From: Acidimicrobiia bacterium
GTDB taxonomy: Bacteria > Actinomycetota > Acidimicrobiia > Acidimicrobiales > AC-14
Direction of reading: 5' to 3'
NCBI GenBank assembly: GCA_023264995.1
Contig: JAHFUR010000007.1
Coordinates: forward strand, 1-64,000
DNA length: 64,000 bases
Position 1 is the stretch's first letter; the number at the start of each line of letters is the position of its first letter. The notes below the pieces were generated by a model. It saw only the letters and a program-made list of their open reading frames with translations. It did not search any database and had not been told where the DNA came from. Of this stretch, positions 48,985-55,973 are shown one piece after another. The translations under genes were made by a program, and so were the position numbers.

Positions 48985-49574
48985 CCGCCGACGGTGACGG
49001 TGCGGTCGGCCAGCTCGGAGGCCTGGCGGGGGTCGTGGGTCACCAACACCACGGTCAGGCCGTCGTCGGCCAGCATCCGGACCAGGGCCTCGATCCCGGC
49101 CTTCGAGGAACTGTCGAGGGCGGAGGTGGGCTCGTCGAGGAGCAGGCACTCGGGGTGGCGGGCCAGGGCGCGTGCCAGGCACATGCGCTGGGCCTCGCCC
49201 ACCGAGAGCCGGTCGGCATCACGGTCGGCCAGCTCGGGGTCGAGGCCGACCCGGGCCAGGAGCATGTCGACCTCCGGTCCGACGTTGGCGGCCACGGTGC
49301 CCGGGAACGTCACCGGCACCTGGCCGACGAACTGCACCCGCCGGCGCAGGTCGAGCACGTCGTAGGACCGGACGTCGCGCCCGTCGAGGAGGACGGTGCC
49401 GGAGTCGGGGTCGTCGAGGCGGTTCAGCAGGCGCAGGAGGGTGGTCTTCCCCGCACCTGAGGCACCCACCATGGCCGTCAAGCCGTCGGCCGGGATGCGG
49501 GCCGAGAACCCCTCGATGATCGGCGCCGAGTCACCGTCAACCCGCACGTTGCGATACTCGAAGCGGTCCCCCAT
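48981..49574 (-). CDS. fetA: FetA-like ABC transporter ATP-binding protein
   Basis: 197 residues from ATG 49574. It has Walker A 'MVGASGAGKTTLLRLLNRL' near residue 40, Q-loop 'RRVQFVGQVPVTFPGTV', the signature motif as 'RLSVGEAQRMCLARALA', Walker B 'ECLLLDEPTSALD' and the H-loop 'VVLVTHDPRQ'. It pairs with the FetB-like permease downstream. At 197 residues it is slightly short. The start is only 25 bp from the divergent thrS start, with a shared -10 region and no SD. Confidence 0.87.
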   Translation of the reverse strand: MGDRFEYRNVRVDGDSAPIIEGFSARIPADGLTAMVGASGAGKTTLLRLLNRLDDPDSGTVLLDGRDVRSYDVLDLRRRVQFVGQVPVTFPGTVAANVGPEVDMLLARVGLDPELADRDADRLSVGEAQRMCLARALARHPECLLLDEPTSALDSSSKAGIEALVRMLADDGLTVVLVTHDPRQASELADRTVTVGG

Positions 49575-49599
49575 GGCGTCACCAGTATCCTCGCCTGCA
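49575..49599. promoter_or_regulatory. 25-bp bidirectional promoter core between fetA and thrS
   Basis: On the plus strand TATCCT (49586-49591) is followed by 8 nt and the thrS ATG. On the minus strand GATACT (49589-49584) is followed by 9 nt and the fetA ATG. The two hexamers overlap on opposite strands in AGTATCCT. There is no SD for either gene, so both mRNAs should be leaderless and their RNA polymerases would compete for the same site. Confidence 0.6.
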
Positions 49600-51525
49600 A
49601 TGAAGGTCTCTCTTCCCGACGGTTCCTCACGCGACCTGCCCGACGGTGCCACCGCCGGCGACCTGGCCGCGTCCATCGGCCGGGGTCTGGCGAAGGCTGC
49701 CGTGGCCGCGGTCGTCAACGGCGCCCAGGCTGATCTTGGCCGCTCGCTGCACGAGGGCGACGAGGTCGCCATTGTCACCTCCAACACCGAGGAGGGCCGC
49801 TACGTCCTCCGCCACTCCACCGCCCACGTCATGGCCCAGGCCGTCTGCGACCTGTTCCCGGGGGCGAAGTACGCCATCGGCCCACCGATCGACGACGGCT
49901 TCTACTACGACTTCGACCTCCCCGATGGCGGTCGGTTCAGCGACGACGACCTCGGCCGCATCGAGGTACGGATGCGCGAGATCGTGGGCGAGGACCAGCC
50001 CTTCGTGCGCGAGGAGCTCTCGCGCGACGAGGGCCTGGCCCGCTTCGCCGACCAGCCGTTCAAGGTGGAGATCATCGAGGGTGTCGACCCCGACGAAGGC
50101 GCGGTAGGCACTGCGGTCAGCGTGTACCGCAATGTCGGGTGGGCCGACCTGTGCCGGGGCCCCCACGTGCCGTCGACCTCCAGGCTCGGCTCGTTCAAGC
50201 TCATGAAGGTGGCCGGCGCCTACTGGCGGGGTGACGAGAAGCGCCCGATGCTCCAGCGCATCTACGGCACGGCGTGGGAGTCCGACAAGGCCCTGGCCGA
50301 GCACCTCCACCGCCTGGAGGAGGCCGAGCGCCGCGACCACCGCAAGCTGGGCCTCGAGCTCGACCTGTTCCATTTCCCGCCCGAGATCGGTGGCGGCCTG
50401 CCCGTCTTCCACCCCAAGGGCGGGTTGGTCCGCAAGCTCATGGAGGACTTCTCCCGCGACGAGCACGAGGCCGCCGGCTACTCGTTCGTGTGGACCCCCC
50501 ACCTGGCCAAGTCCACCCTCTTCGAGACCTCGGGGCACCTCCAGTGGTACGCCGACGGCATGTACCCGCCGATGGAGATGGAAGGGGCCACGTACTACCC
50601 GAAGCCCATGAACTGCCCCATGCACATGCTGATCTACAAGTCGCAGTCCCGGTCCTACCGCGACCTGCCCATGCGGCTCTTTGAGTTCGGCACTGTGTAC
50701 CGGTTCGAGCGGTCGGGGGTCCTCCATGGCCTGACCCGGGTCCGGGGCATCACCCAGGACGACTCCCACATCTTCTGTGCGCCCGACCAGTTGGCCGGTG
50801 AGCTGTCGTCGCTGCTCGCCTTCGTGCTCAAGATCCTGCGGACCTTTGGGCTCACCGAGTTCGAGGCCGAGCTGGCCACCCGTCCCGAGAAGTTCGTGGG
50901 CGAGCCCGCCGAGTGGGACCAGGCCACCGAGGCGCTCGGCGACGCGCTCGAGGGCGCCGGCATCTCCTACAAGGTGGCCGAGGGCGAGGGGGCCTTCTAT
51001 GCGCCCAAGATCGACATCCACGTGCGCGACGCCATCGGGCGCCGCTGGCAGATGTCGACATTGCAGGTCGACTTCCAGCTCGCACCGCGCTTCGACCTCG
51101 AGTTCGTCGGCGCAGACAACACCCGGCACCGTCCGTTCATCATCCACCGGGCGCTCTTTGGGTCGGTCGAGCGGTTCTTCGGCATCCTCATCGAGCATTA
51201 CGCAGGCGCCCTGCCGGCCTGGCTGGCACCGGTGCAGGCTCGCGTCCTCCCGGTACGGGCCGACCACGAGGAGTACGCGGCCTCGGTGCTCGGCCAGCTG
51301 AAGGCCGCCGGCATACGGGCCGATGTGGCCGAGGCCGACGAACCCCTGGGCGGGCGCATCCGCAAGGCCAAGCTGGAGAAGCTGCCCTACGTGCTGGTCG
51401 TCGGCGACTCCGACGTGGAGGCCGGCACGGTGGGCGTCAACCCCCGCGGCGGCGAGGTCGAACGCGACGTGCCGGTGGGCACGTTCGTCGGCCGCCTCCG
51501 CGACGAGGTGACGTCCCGCTCGTGA
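49600..51525 (+). CDS. thrS: threonyl-tRNA synthetase
   Basis: 641 residues from ATG 49600. Domains in order: N-terminal TGS ('MKVSLPDGSSRDLPDGATAGDLA'), the editing domain with 'HSTAHVMAQAV' and 'CRGPHVPSTSRL', the class II catalytic core with 'YPKPMNCPMHMLIYKSQSRS', 'FGTVYRFERSGVLHGLTRVRGITQDDSHIF' and motif 3 'RPFIIHRALFGSVERFFGIL', and the anticodon-binding domain ('ARVLPVRADHEEYAASV'). It charges tRNA-Thr. No T-box leader is possible because only 8 nt precede the start after the -10 box. It overlaps the HIT gene by 4 bp. Confidence 0.97.
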   Translation: MKVSLPDGSSRDLPDGATAGDLAASIGRGLAKAAVAAVVNGAQADLGRSLHEGDEVAIVTSNTEEGRYVLRHSTAHVMAQAVCDLFPGAKYAIGPPIDDGFYYDFDLPDGGRFSDDDLGRIEVRMREIVGEDQPFVREELSRDEGLARFADQPFKVEIIEGVDPDEGAVGTAVSVYRNVGWADLCRGPHVPSTSRLGSFKLMKVAGAYWRGDEKRPMLQRIYGTAWESDKALAEHLHRLEEAERRDHRKLGLELDLFHFPPEIGGGLPVFHPKGGLVRKLMEDFSRDEHEAAGYSFVWTPHLAKSTLFETSGHLQWYADGMYPPMEMEGATYYPKPMNCPMHMLIYKSQSRSYRDLPMRLFEFGTVYRFERSGVLHGLTRVRGITQDDSHIFCAPDQLAGELSSLLAFVLKILRTFGLTEFEAELATRPEKFVGEPAEWDQATEALGDALEGAGISYKVAEGEGAFYAPKIDIHVRDAIGRRWQMSTLQVDFQLAPRFDLEFVGADNTRHRPFIIHRALFGSVERFFGILIEHYAGALPAWLAPVQARVLPVRADHEEYAASVLGQLKAAGIRADVAEADEPLGGRIRKAKLEKLPYVLVVGDSDVEAGTVGVNPRGGEVERDVPVGTFVGRLRDEVTSRS

Positions 51526-52022
51526 GCGGCCTTGAACGCTTGTGGGCCGGGTGGCGCAGCGAGTACGTCGAAGGGGCATCGGCCGACACCGGTTGCGTGT
51601 TCTGCCGGATCCTGGCCAGCGACGAGCCAGGGGAGCGGACCTACATCGTCCGGCGCGACAAGTCGTGCGCGGTGGTGCTCAATGCCTACCCGTACACGAG
51701 CGGGCACCTCATGGTGATGCCGGTCCGCCACGTCGGCGAGCTGGAGGAACTGGATGCCGGCGAGGCCGCGGGCATGTGGCGGGAGCTGTCGGGCGCGGTG
51801 CGGGCGCTGAAGGCGGGGTACTCGCCCGATGGGCTCAACGTGGGGGTGAACCTCGGGCGGAGCGCCGGCGCCGGCGTCCCCGGGCACTTCCACATGCACT
51901 GCGTGCCCCGCTGGAACGGCGACACCAACTTCATGACCACGCTGGCCGAGACGCGCATGCTCCCCGAGGCTCTGCCCGCTACCTACGAGAAGATCAGGAA
52001 GGCGTGGCCCACCGATGGCTGA
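51522..52022 (+). CDS. HIT-family nucleotide hydrolase/transferase
   Basis: 166 residues from GTG 51522, overlapping the thrS stop. The HIT pattern is clear: 'TGCVFCRILASDEPGERTYIV' at the N-terminus, 'AYPYTSGHLMVMPVRHVGEL' and the triad 'GHFHMHCVPRW' (H-x-H-x-H) near residue 120. Actinobacterial homologues next to thrS are often annotated as AP4A phosphorylase-like; that substrate is plausible because aminoacyl-tRNA synthetases make Ap4A. It is co-transcribed with thrS and the following membrane protein. Confidence 0.92.
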   Translation: MSGLERLWAGWRSEYVEGASADTGCVFCRILASDEPGERTYIVRRDKSCAVVLNAYPYTSGHLMVMPVRHVGELEELDAGEAAGMWRELSGAVRALKAGYSPDGLNVGVNLGRSAGAGVPGHFHMHCVPRWNGDTNFMTTLAETRMLPEALPATYEKIRKAWPTDG

Positions 52023-52506
52023 GCCCCCCGACGACGAGCACCGCGACGAACTGCCGGCCGACCTCGACGTCAGCAACTACGTCGGGATGTACACCTTCCC
52101 CGACATCCGCCGCCGGCGGGCGCCGGCGTACGCCTACCTGGTGCTGGCAGCCGGTCTGGGTTTGTTGACCATCACCCACCCGGGCCAGGGGGTGCTGGTG
52201 AACGACGGCTTCCTCGTGGCCGCCGTCACCCTGGCGCTGATCGGGGTGTACCACCTCGCCGCGGCGTGGCCGCTGGCCGTGAAGGACACAGACGCCCTGC
52301 TGGCTGCTGCCGGCAAGGTCGGGTTCCCCGTCGGCCACGCCTCGGCCCAGCTCGGCTGGCGGGGCCTCCGCAGCCGCCCGACCTGGCGCATCCTCCTGTA
52401 CTCGAGCGAGGACCCGCCGGCGTCCCGTGGACTGGTGCTCGTCGATGCAGTCGACGGCGAAGTACTTGACCAGATCGTGGAGGACAACCCCGAAGACTGG
52501 TCATGA
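52015..52506 (+). CDS. hypothetical membrane protein downstream of the HIT gene
   Basis: 163 residues, start inside the last codons of the HIT gene. An acidic N-terminus ('MAEPPDDEHRDELPADLDVSNYVGMY') is followed by two hydrophobic segments ('APAYAYLVLAAGLGLLTI', 'NDGFLVAAVTLALIGVYHLAA') and a soluble C-terminal half. The end 'DNPEDWS' is encoded by an 18-bp sequence that recurs 719 bp downstream, after the VapBC genes. Similar proteins follow thrS-HIT in related actinobacteria as far as I recall; no function is known. Confidence 0.72.
   Translation: MAEPPDDEHRDELPADLDVSNYVGMYTFPDIRRRRAPAYAYLVLAAGLGLLTITHPGQGVLVNDGFLVAAVTLALIGVYHLAAAWPLAVKDTDALLAAAGKVGFPVGHASAQLGWRGLRSRPTWRILLYSSEDPPASRGLVLVDAVDGEVLDQIVEDNPEDWS
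52485..52502. repeat. 18-bp direct repeat, left copy (end of the 52015 gene)
   Basis: CAACCCCGAAGACTGGTC is identical to 53204-53221. This copy encodes the last residues NPEDWS of the membrane protein; the right copy also reads NPEDWS followed by a stop. The pair brackets the vapBC module. Confidence 0.85.
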
Positions 52507-52522
52507 GTGGAGCGGAACGGCG

Positions 52523-52528
52523 TACTGT
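52523..52528 (+). promoter_or_regulatory. -10 box (TACTGT) for the vapB-like antitoxin
   Basis: TACTGT lies 6 nt before GTG 52535 and 9 nt before GTG 52538 with no SD, so the toxin-antitoxin mRNA is probably leaderless. Confidence 0.45.
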
Positions 52529-52534
52529 GTGGCT

Positions 52535-52714
52535 GTGGTGAGTCGCGCTGAAGACCTGCCCGACCCGGCTGTCGTAGTCGTCAATCCTGACGACGAGGTT
52601 ACTCCCGAGGCCTTCCGAGAATGGCTCGACCAGCTGCAGAGTGGGGAGCCCATTCGCCTAGACGTGACTGCCGCTCAGACGCTTGCTGACGCACGCGCCA
52701 CTGGCGAGGTGTGA
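52535..52714 (+). CDS. VapB-like antitoxin
   Basis: 59 residues from GTG 52535 (GTG 52538 is equally possible). The sequence 'DDEVTPEAFREWLDQLQSGEPIRLDVTAA' is acidic and helical and ends 'LADARATGEV'. No standard ribbon-helix-helix or AbrB motif is seen. The call rests on its position: its stop overlaps the GTG start of a PIN toxin gene, the normal order for these pairs. It would neutralise the toxin and probably bind the promoter. It lies just inside the left 18-bp repeat. Confidence 0.65.
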   Translation: MVSRAEDLPDPAVVVVNPDDEVTPEAFREWLDQLQSGEPIRLDVTAAQTLADARATGEV

Positions 52715-53118
52715 CGCCGGTCGTCATCGACGCGTCCGCTGGCGTGGAGCTCGTGGCTGACACGGCGCGGGGCCGGGCGCTGCGAGCGTTGCTGCCGACC
52801 GATGCGGTCCCCTGGGCACCGGAAACCTTCTTTGTCGAAGTCGGCTCAGTGCTGCGTCGATGGGATCTCAACGCCATCCTCACGCCCGATCAGATCGCCG
52901 AAGCAGTACACCAGCTCGCGATCTGGCCGCTGCGCATCGTCCAGGTACGGGCGTTGTTTGCGGACGCATGGCGGCTCCGCAAGAACCTCACCTTCGCCGA
53001 CGCCACCTACGTTGCGCTGGCCGCGCACCTCGGCGCCGAGCTGCTGACCGACGACCACAAGCTCGCCAACGCTCCGACGCTGTCTGTACGAGTCCTGCGA
53101 CTACCGATCGGCCCGTGA
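52711..53118 (+). CDS. VapC-like PIN-domain toxin
   Basis: 135 residues, GTG start overlapping the antitoxin stop. The PIN acidic residues are in place: Asp in 'PVVIDASAGVELV', Glu in 'FFVEVGSVLRRW', Asp in 'LTFADATYVALAAHLG' and Asp in 'ELLTDDHKLANA'. VapC toxins are ribonucleases, usually cutting tRNA or rRNA. It appears intact. It lies between the two 18-bp repeats, and a longer dispersed repeat begins 8 bp after its stop. Confidence 0.88.
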   Translation: MTPVVIDASAGVELVADTARGRALRALLPTDAVPWAPETFFVEVGSVLRRWDLNAILTPDQIAEAVHQLAIWPLRIVQVRALFADAWRLRKNLTFADATYVALAAHLGAELLTDDHKLANAPTLSVRVLRLPIGP

Positions 53119-53126
53119 GGGGCCGC

Positions 53127-53149
53127 CGTCGAGGACAATCCCGGCGCAC
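53127..53149. repeat. dispersed 23-bp repeat, copy 1 (after vapC)
   Basis: A 23-bp sequence containing GAGGACAATCCCGGCGCAC is identical to 56792-56814. The similarity extends to about 38 bp with a few mismatches (GGCCG before, CTCGCC after). Both copies lie next to PIN-toxin genes. It does not look like a terminator. Confidence 0.8.
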
Positions 53150-53203
53150 AGCGCTCGCCGGCATCTCGCCTGAACAGCGGCTATGCACAGCGTTCACCTC
53201 CGG

Positions 53204-53221
53204 CAACCCCGAAGACTGGTC
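53204..53221. repeat. 18-bp direct repeat, right copy (after vapBC)
   Basis: Identical to 52485-52502. Here the same six residues NPEDWS are followed by TAG instead of TGA, in an otherwise non-coding stretch. Confidence 0.85.
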
Positions 53222-53274
53222 GTAGTCGACGAACTGCGGCGCCTTGCCTCCTGGCTGCCGGGCACGACCTCACA

Positions 53275-53299
53275 CTTGGTAAGATCGAAAGCTACCAAG
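53275..53299 (+). promoter_or_regulatory. promoter/operator palindrome of the AbrB-type antitoxin gene
   Basis: CTTGGTA and TACCAAG form a 7-bp inverted repeat with an 11-bp spacer. TAAGAT (53280-53285), a fair -10 box, lies inside it, and the right arm overlaps the SD AAGGAG (53297-53302). Binding of the antitoxin here would block both transcription and translation. Confidence 0.6.
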
Positions 53300-53310
53300 G
53301 AGATCGGAGT

Positions 53311-53553
53311 TTGGCGATGCCTGCAACCTCAGAGTTCCTCGTCTCCTCCAGCGGCCAGATGTCCGTTCCGGCGGCGGTTCGCCACCGCTGGGGCCTGGAT
53401 CATGGCGGACGGGTGACCGTGGTCGATCTCGGTGACGCCGTCGTCCTGCTTCCCCCCGGGGGACGGGCCGGGCTTCTCGACGCGGCCCTGTCGGCCGAGG
53501 ACCACATCGCGTTCGTCGCCGGCCTCGCCGACCCGGATCTCGCCACGACATAG
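53311..53553 (+). CDS. AbrB/MazE-type antitoxin
   Basis: 80 residues from TTG 53311, which is 8 nt after the SD AAGGAG; ATG 53317 is the alternative. The N-terminal swapped-hairpin DNA-binding domain reads 'FLVSSSGQMSVPAAVRHRWGLDHGGRVTVVDLGDAVVLLP', a clear SpoVT/AbrB fold. The C-terminal 25 residues should bind the toxin. Its stop overlaps the GTG of the PIN-like gene by one base. A palindrome in the promoter suggests autoregulation. Confidence 0.85.
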   Translation: MAMPATSEFLVSSSGQMSVPAAVRHRWGLDHGGRVTVVDLGDAVVLLPPGGRAGLLDAALSAEDHIAFVAGLADPDLATT

Positions 53554-54002
53554 TGGCGGCGACGGTCGTCGACGACCACCTCCTGCGCGACATTCTCGTC
53601 GGCCACCGTGACGAGACCCTTGATGGACTGTCGCCGGATGGCGTGGCCACCACGGGCCTGTGGCTGTTCCGGCTGTGCTCGTCGTTCGCCGGTCCGACCG
53701 TCGTCGGCAAGCTGTCCGGTCCGGTCGCCTCGTTGCCGGAGGACCTGCAAGCACGCTTCCGGGCCCAGCTCGTCGGTCTGCCTCCGTCGATCGAGGTCCT
53801 GAGCCTCCGGGACATGGCCTGGCCGATGGCGCTCCTGCAGACTCGCCACCGGGCCGACGGGCGGTCACTCTCGGCGGCCATGGTCGAGGCCCTCGCCGCT
53901 GCCCACCGGCTCGGCCGGGCGATCGCCGTGTCACAGAACGATGTCGGGCCGAACCTCCGTGCCGCGGCCGAGGCAGATGGCGTCGCGTTCCACGTCCTGT
54001 AG
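53553..54002 (+). CDS. PIN-like toxin partner of the AbrB antitoxin
   Basis: 149 residues from GTG 53553. The start 'VAATVVDDHLLRDILVGHRDETL' resembles a PIN N-terminus with its Asp, and 'LAAAHRLGRAIAVSQNDVGPNLRAAAEADG' sits where the last PIN acids should be, but the middle Glu/Asp residues are not all recognisable. It may be a diverged or weakened nuclease. The pairing with an AbrB antitoxin is common in actinobacteria. A 12-bp palindrome 45 bp downstream may terminate the transcript. Confidence 0.72.
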   Translation: MAATVVDDHLLRDILVGHRDETLDGLSPDGVATTGLWLFRLCSSFAGPTVVGKLSGPVASLPEDLQARFRAQLVGLPPSIEVLSLRDMAWPMALLQTRHRADGRSLSAAMVEALAAAHRLGRAIAVSQNDVGPNLRAAAEADGVAFHVL

Positions 54003-54046
54003 TGGGCCGACGTGGAGCCTCGTCTGCGACCCAGGGCCGGCGTTTC

Positions 54047-54058
54047 GGGGCGCCCCGA
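54047..54058. terminator. candidate terminator palindrome between convergent genes
   Basis: CGGGGCGCCCCG is a perfect 12-bp palindrome between the PIN-like gene (ends 54002) and the convergent immunity-like gene (ends 54146), preceded by TTT. A second short stem GACC/GGTC follows. There is no good U tract in either direction. Confidence 0.4.
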
Positions 54059-54145
54059 CCGCGGGGTCGCGGCTGCCCTTATGGGGTGGTCCAGGTTCGT
54101 TCGTACGCCCCGGGCCGGCCCGCCGTTGGCGTCGGGACATCAGTG

Positions 54146-54646
54146 CTAACGATGCCGAATGACGACCTCCCCCAGCTCGGGTCCAGGGAAGAATTGGAGG
54201 AGGTGTTCCTCGACGAACTCGGTATCAGGATCGTCGGGGTCGAAGATGTCCCACTCCTGAGCCGCTCCCTCCTGGCGACCACGGGCATGGGCCCGTAGGC
54301 GCCAGGACCCGGGCGATGCCGAGAACTCCTGGACAAGCTGGCCGTCCCAGTCGACGATCGTCAGACGATCAGAGAGCACAGTGAAATCGACCTCCACGAC
54401 CTCTTCATACTCGGCCGCGGGGTCGTGCGGCTGCTCCGTCAATACCTCGGTGGTGACCTGGACAGGTCCCCACCGAGTACCGGTGGCGACCATGGCTCTC
54501 CACGGCTGAGTCATGCCCACAAGGCCGTTGGCACCGCCAACACGCGGAGGGATGGTGCCCTCCGCCGGAGGCGTCTCAGTGGCGAAACCGGCTGGGTCGA
54601 TGATGTCGTACCAGCCATAGTAGGAGTTGAGGATCGCGCTCGTCAT
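54146..54646 (-). CDS. putative immunity protein for the NucA/NucB-like nuclease
   Basis: 166 residues starting 'MTSAILNSYYGWYDIIDPAG'. The middle is beta-rich and the end 'SWRLRAHARGRQEGAAQEWDIFDPDD' followed by 'VEEHLLQFFPG' resembles small proteins found beside secreted toxins in actinobacteria. I cannot name the family. The ATG lies 4 nt after the stop of a NucA/NucB-like nuclease fragment on the same strand, the usual place for an immunity gene. The frame is intact although the nuclease is broken. Cytosolic, no signal peptide. Confidence 0.6.
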   Translation of the reverse strand: MTSAILNSYYGWYDIIDPAGFATETPPAEGTIPPRVGGANGLVGMTQPWRAMVATGTRWGPVQVTTEVLTEQPHDPAAEYEEVVEVDFTVLSDRLTIVDWDGQLVQEFSASPGSWRLRAHARGRQEGAAQEWDIFDPDDPDTEFVEEHLLQFFPGPELGEVVIRHR

Positions 54647-54650
54647 AGTG

Positions 54651-55170
54651 TCAGTTCAGGACGTCGACGTGGAACGTGTCGCCGTAGAAGTACCGCTCGT
54701 TCGAGTACATCGACCCGAGCATCCGCCCGACCTTCTGGTTGTGGTCTCCGTTGACGGCCCTCACGTCTCAATACGTCCCCTTCGGGCCGAAGCGGCACCC
54801 TCCCGGGTGGCGGCGAACGGGTACTCGTCGCACTGTTGACCGTCCTTCTTCTTCGGCAGATTGTTGCAGACCAGACCGGAGATCGCCCGGTTGGCGTCCA
54901 GCTCGTACGGGAACGAGCGGTGGAGCGGCTGCCATCCCCTCAGGCCGGGGTGCGTGCTGAACCGCTGCTGCGCCTCCCGGACCCACTCTGCGGCCTCCGT
55001 CATCGTGACGTCGGAGATCCGCAGGGTCAGCGTCCCGGCGAAGTCTCCATAGACGCACCCCTCGCCGGCGTTGTGGGCGACCAGGTCGGGCGGGCGGCGC
55101 TCGTCGTCATGGGGCGAACCGAAACGATCCCCCGCGGCGCGCGCGCAATGGATCCCGGACGTGTTGACGC
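54651..55170 (-). pseudogene. NucA/NucB-like nuclease (polymorphic toxin tip), 5'-truncated and frameshifted
   Basis: Two frames together encode a NucA/NucB-type DNase end. The first contains 'GLVCNNLPKKKDGQQCDEYPFAATREGAA' (the CDEYPFA motif is diagnostic) and stops at 54761. The second continues with 'VRAVNGDHNQKVGRMLGSMY' and 'FYGDTFHVDVLN' from 54764 to the stop at 54651. One missing base near 54763 would join them. Upstream, the reading frame enters a region occupied on the other strand by the Phd-type antitoxin, with no sign of a start or secretion domain. It looks like a toxin C-terminal domain left after a rearrangement. A sequencing error at 54763 is possible. Confidence 0.7.
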
Positions 55171-55173
55171 CAT

Positions 55174-55192
55174 TAGCTAACCTAGCTACCAT
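55174..55192 (+). promoter_or_regulatory. promoter/operator of the Phd-type antitoxin gene
   Basis: Two TAGCTA palindromes (55174-55179 and 55183-55188) are spaced one turn apart. TACCAT (55187-55192), a -10 box, overlaps the second, and 7 nt later comes GTG 55200 with no SD. This suits autoregulation by the antitoxin. Confidence 0.55.
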
Positions 55193-55199
55193 TGGGACC

Positions 55200-55439
55200 G
55201 TGCGAGTGAACATGCACGAAGCAAAGACCAACCTGTCCCGGCTCGTCGCAGCAGTCGAGTCCGGCGAGGCGGAGGAGGTCGAGATTGCCCGAGCTGGGCA
55301 GGTGGTGGCCCGCATCGTCCGTCCCCGGCCACGAGCACCACGCCATCCTGGCTACTGGGCGGGTCGCGTCCGTATCGGCCCGGACTTCGACACCCTGCCC
55401 CCGGAAGTCGAAGCCGCGTTCGCTGGCGAGCAGGAATGA
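55200..55439 (+). CDS. Phd/YefM-type antitoxin
   Basis: 79 residues from GTG 55200. The Phd/YefM DNA-binding domain is evident: 'VNMHEAKTNLSRLVAAVESGE' and 'VEIARAGQVVARIVRP'. The C-terminal half ('GRVRIGPDFDTLPPEVEAAFAGEQE') is acidic and should wrap around the toxin. The stop and the toxin ATG share ATGA. It is probably leaderless. Confidence 0.92.
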   Translation: MRVNMHEAKTNLSRLVAAVESGEAEEVEIARAGQVVARIVRPRPRAPRHPGYWAGRVRIGPDFDTLPPEVEAAFAGEQE

Positions 55440-55816
55440 AGGTCCTGCTCGATACCCACATCCTGCTGTGGTGGCTGGCCGGCGACGACCATCTGCCGGC
55501 GCCGGCAGCCGTGACCATCGCCGACCCCGACACCGAAGTCGTCGTGTCCGCCGCCAGCGCATGGGAGATCTCCGTCACGCAGGCGGCGGGGCGACTCGAT
55601 GCCCCGGACGACCTGCTGGACGCCGTGGCCGCCAACGACTTCGGGACGCTTCCGATCACTGTGGACCACGCCATGGCCGCAGGGCGCCTGCCGGCGCATC
55701 ATGCCGACCCGTTCGACCGCATGCTGATCGCCCAGGCCCAGATCGAGGGCTTCACGCTCGTGAGTGTCGACAGGCGCTTCTCGGAGTACGACGTCGAGCT
55801 GCTGCGTCTGGACTGA
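55436..55816 (+). CDS. VapC-like PIN-domain toxin (Phd partner)
   Basis: 126 residues. All PIN acids are present: 'KVLLDTHILLWWLAGD', 'VSAASAWEISVTQAAGRL', 'HHADPFDRMLIAQAQIEG' and 'TLVSVDRRFSEYDVELL'. This is the VapC subtype normally paired with Phd/YefM antitoxins. It looks intact and functional. It is followed by 157 bp with no gene I can identify. Confidence 0.93.
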   Translation: MKVLLDTHILLWWLAGDDHLPAPAAVTIADPDTEVVVSAASAWEISVTQAAGRLDAPDDLLDAVAANDFGTLPITVDHAMAAGRLPAHHADPFDRMLIAQAQIEGFTLVSVDRRFSEYDVELLRLD

Positions 55817-55973
55817 CGTCCGCACCCCGGCGATAGTGGCATCGACTAGGGCTCAGGCTTTCGTCGTTATGGGGCGACTCAGGAGCCTCGGTACGAGATG
55901 GCCGGAGCCCTCAGGAGGCCGATGGGATAGCGGTTGGAAGTGTCAGCGTTGGCGGTCATGCATGCTGAGGGGA

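Noticed and set aside
52860-53225. ORF of 121 aa ending in NPEDWS
   Set aside because: It overlaps vapC in another frame and has no coding character except the 18-bp repeat at its end.
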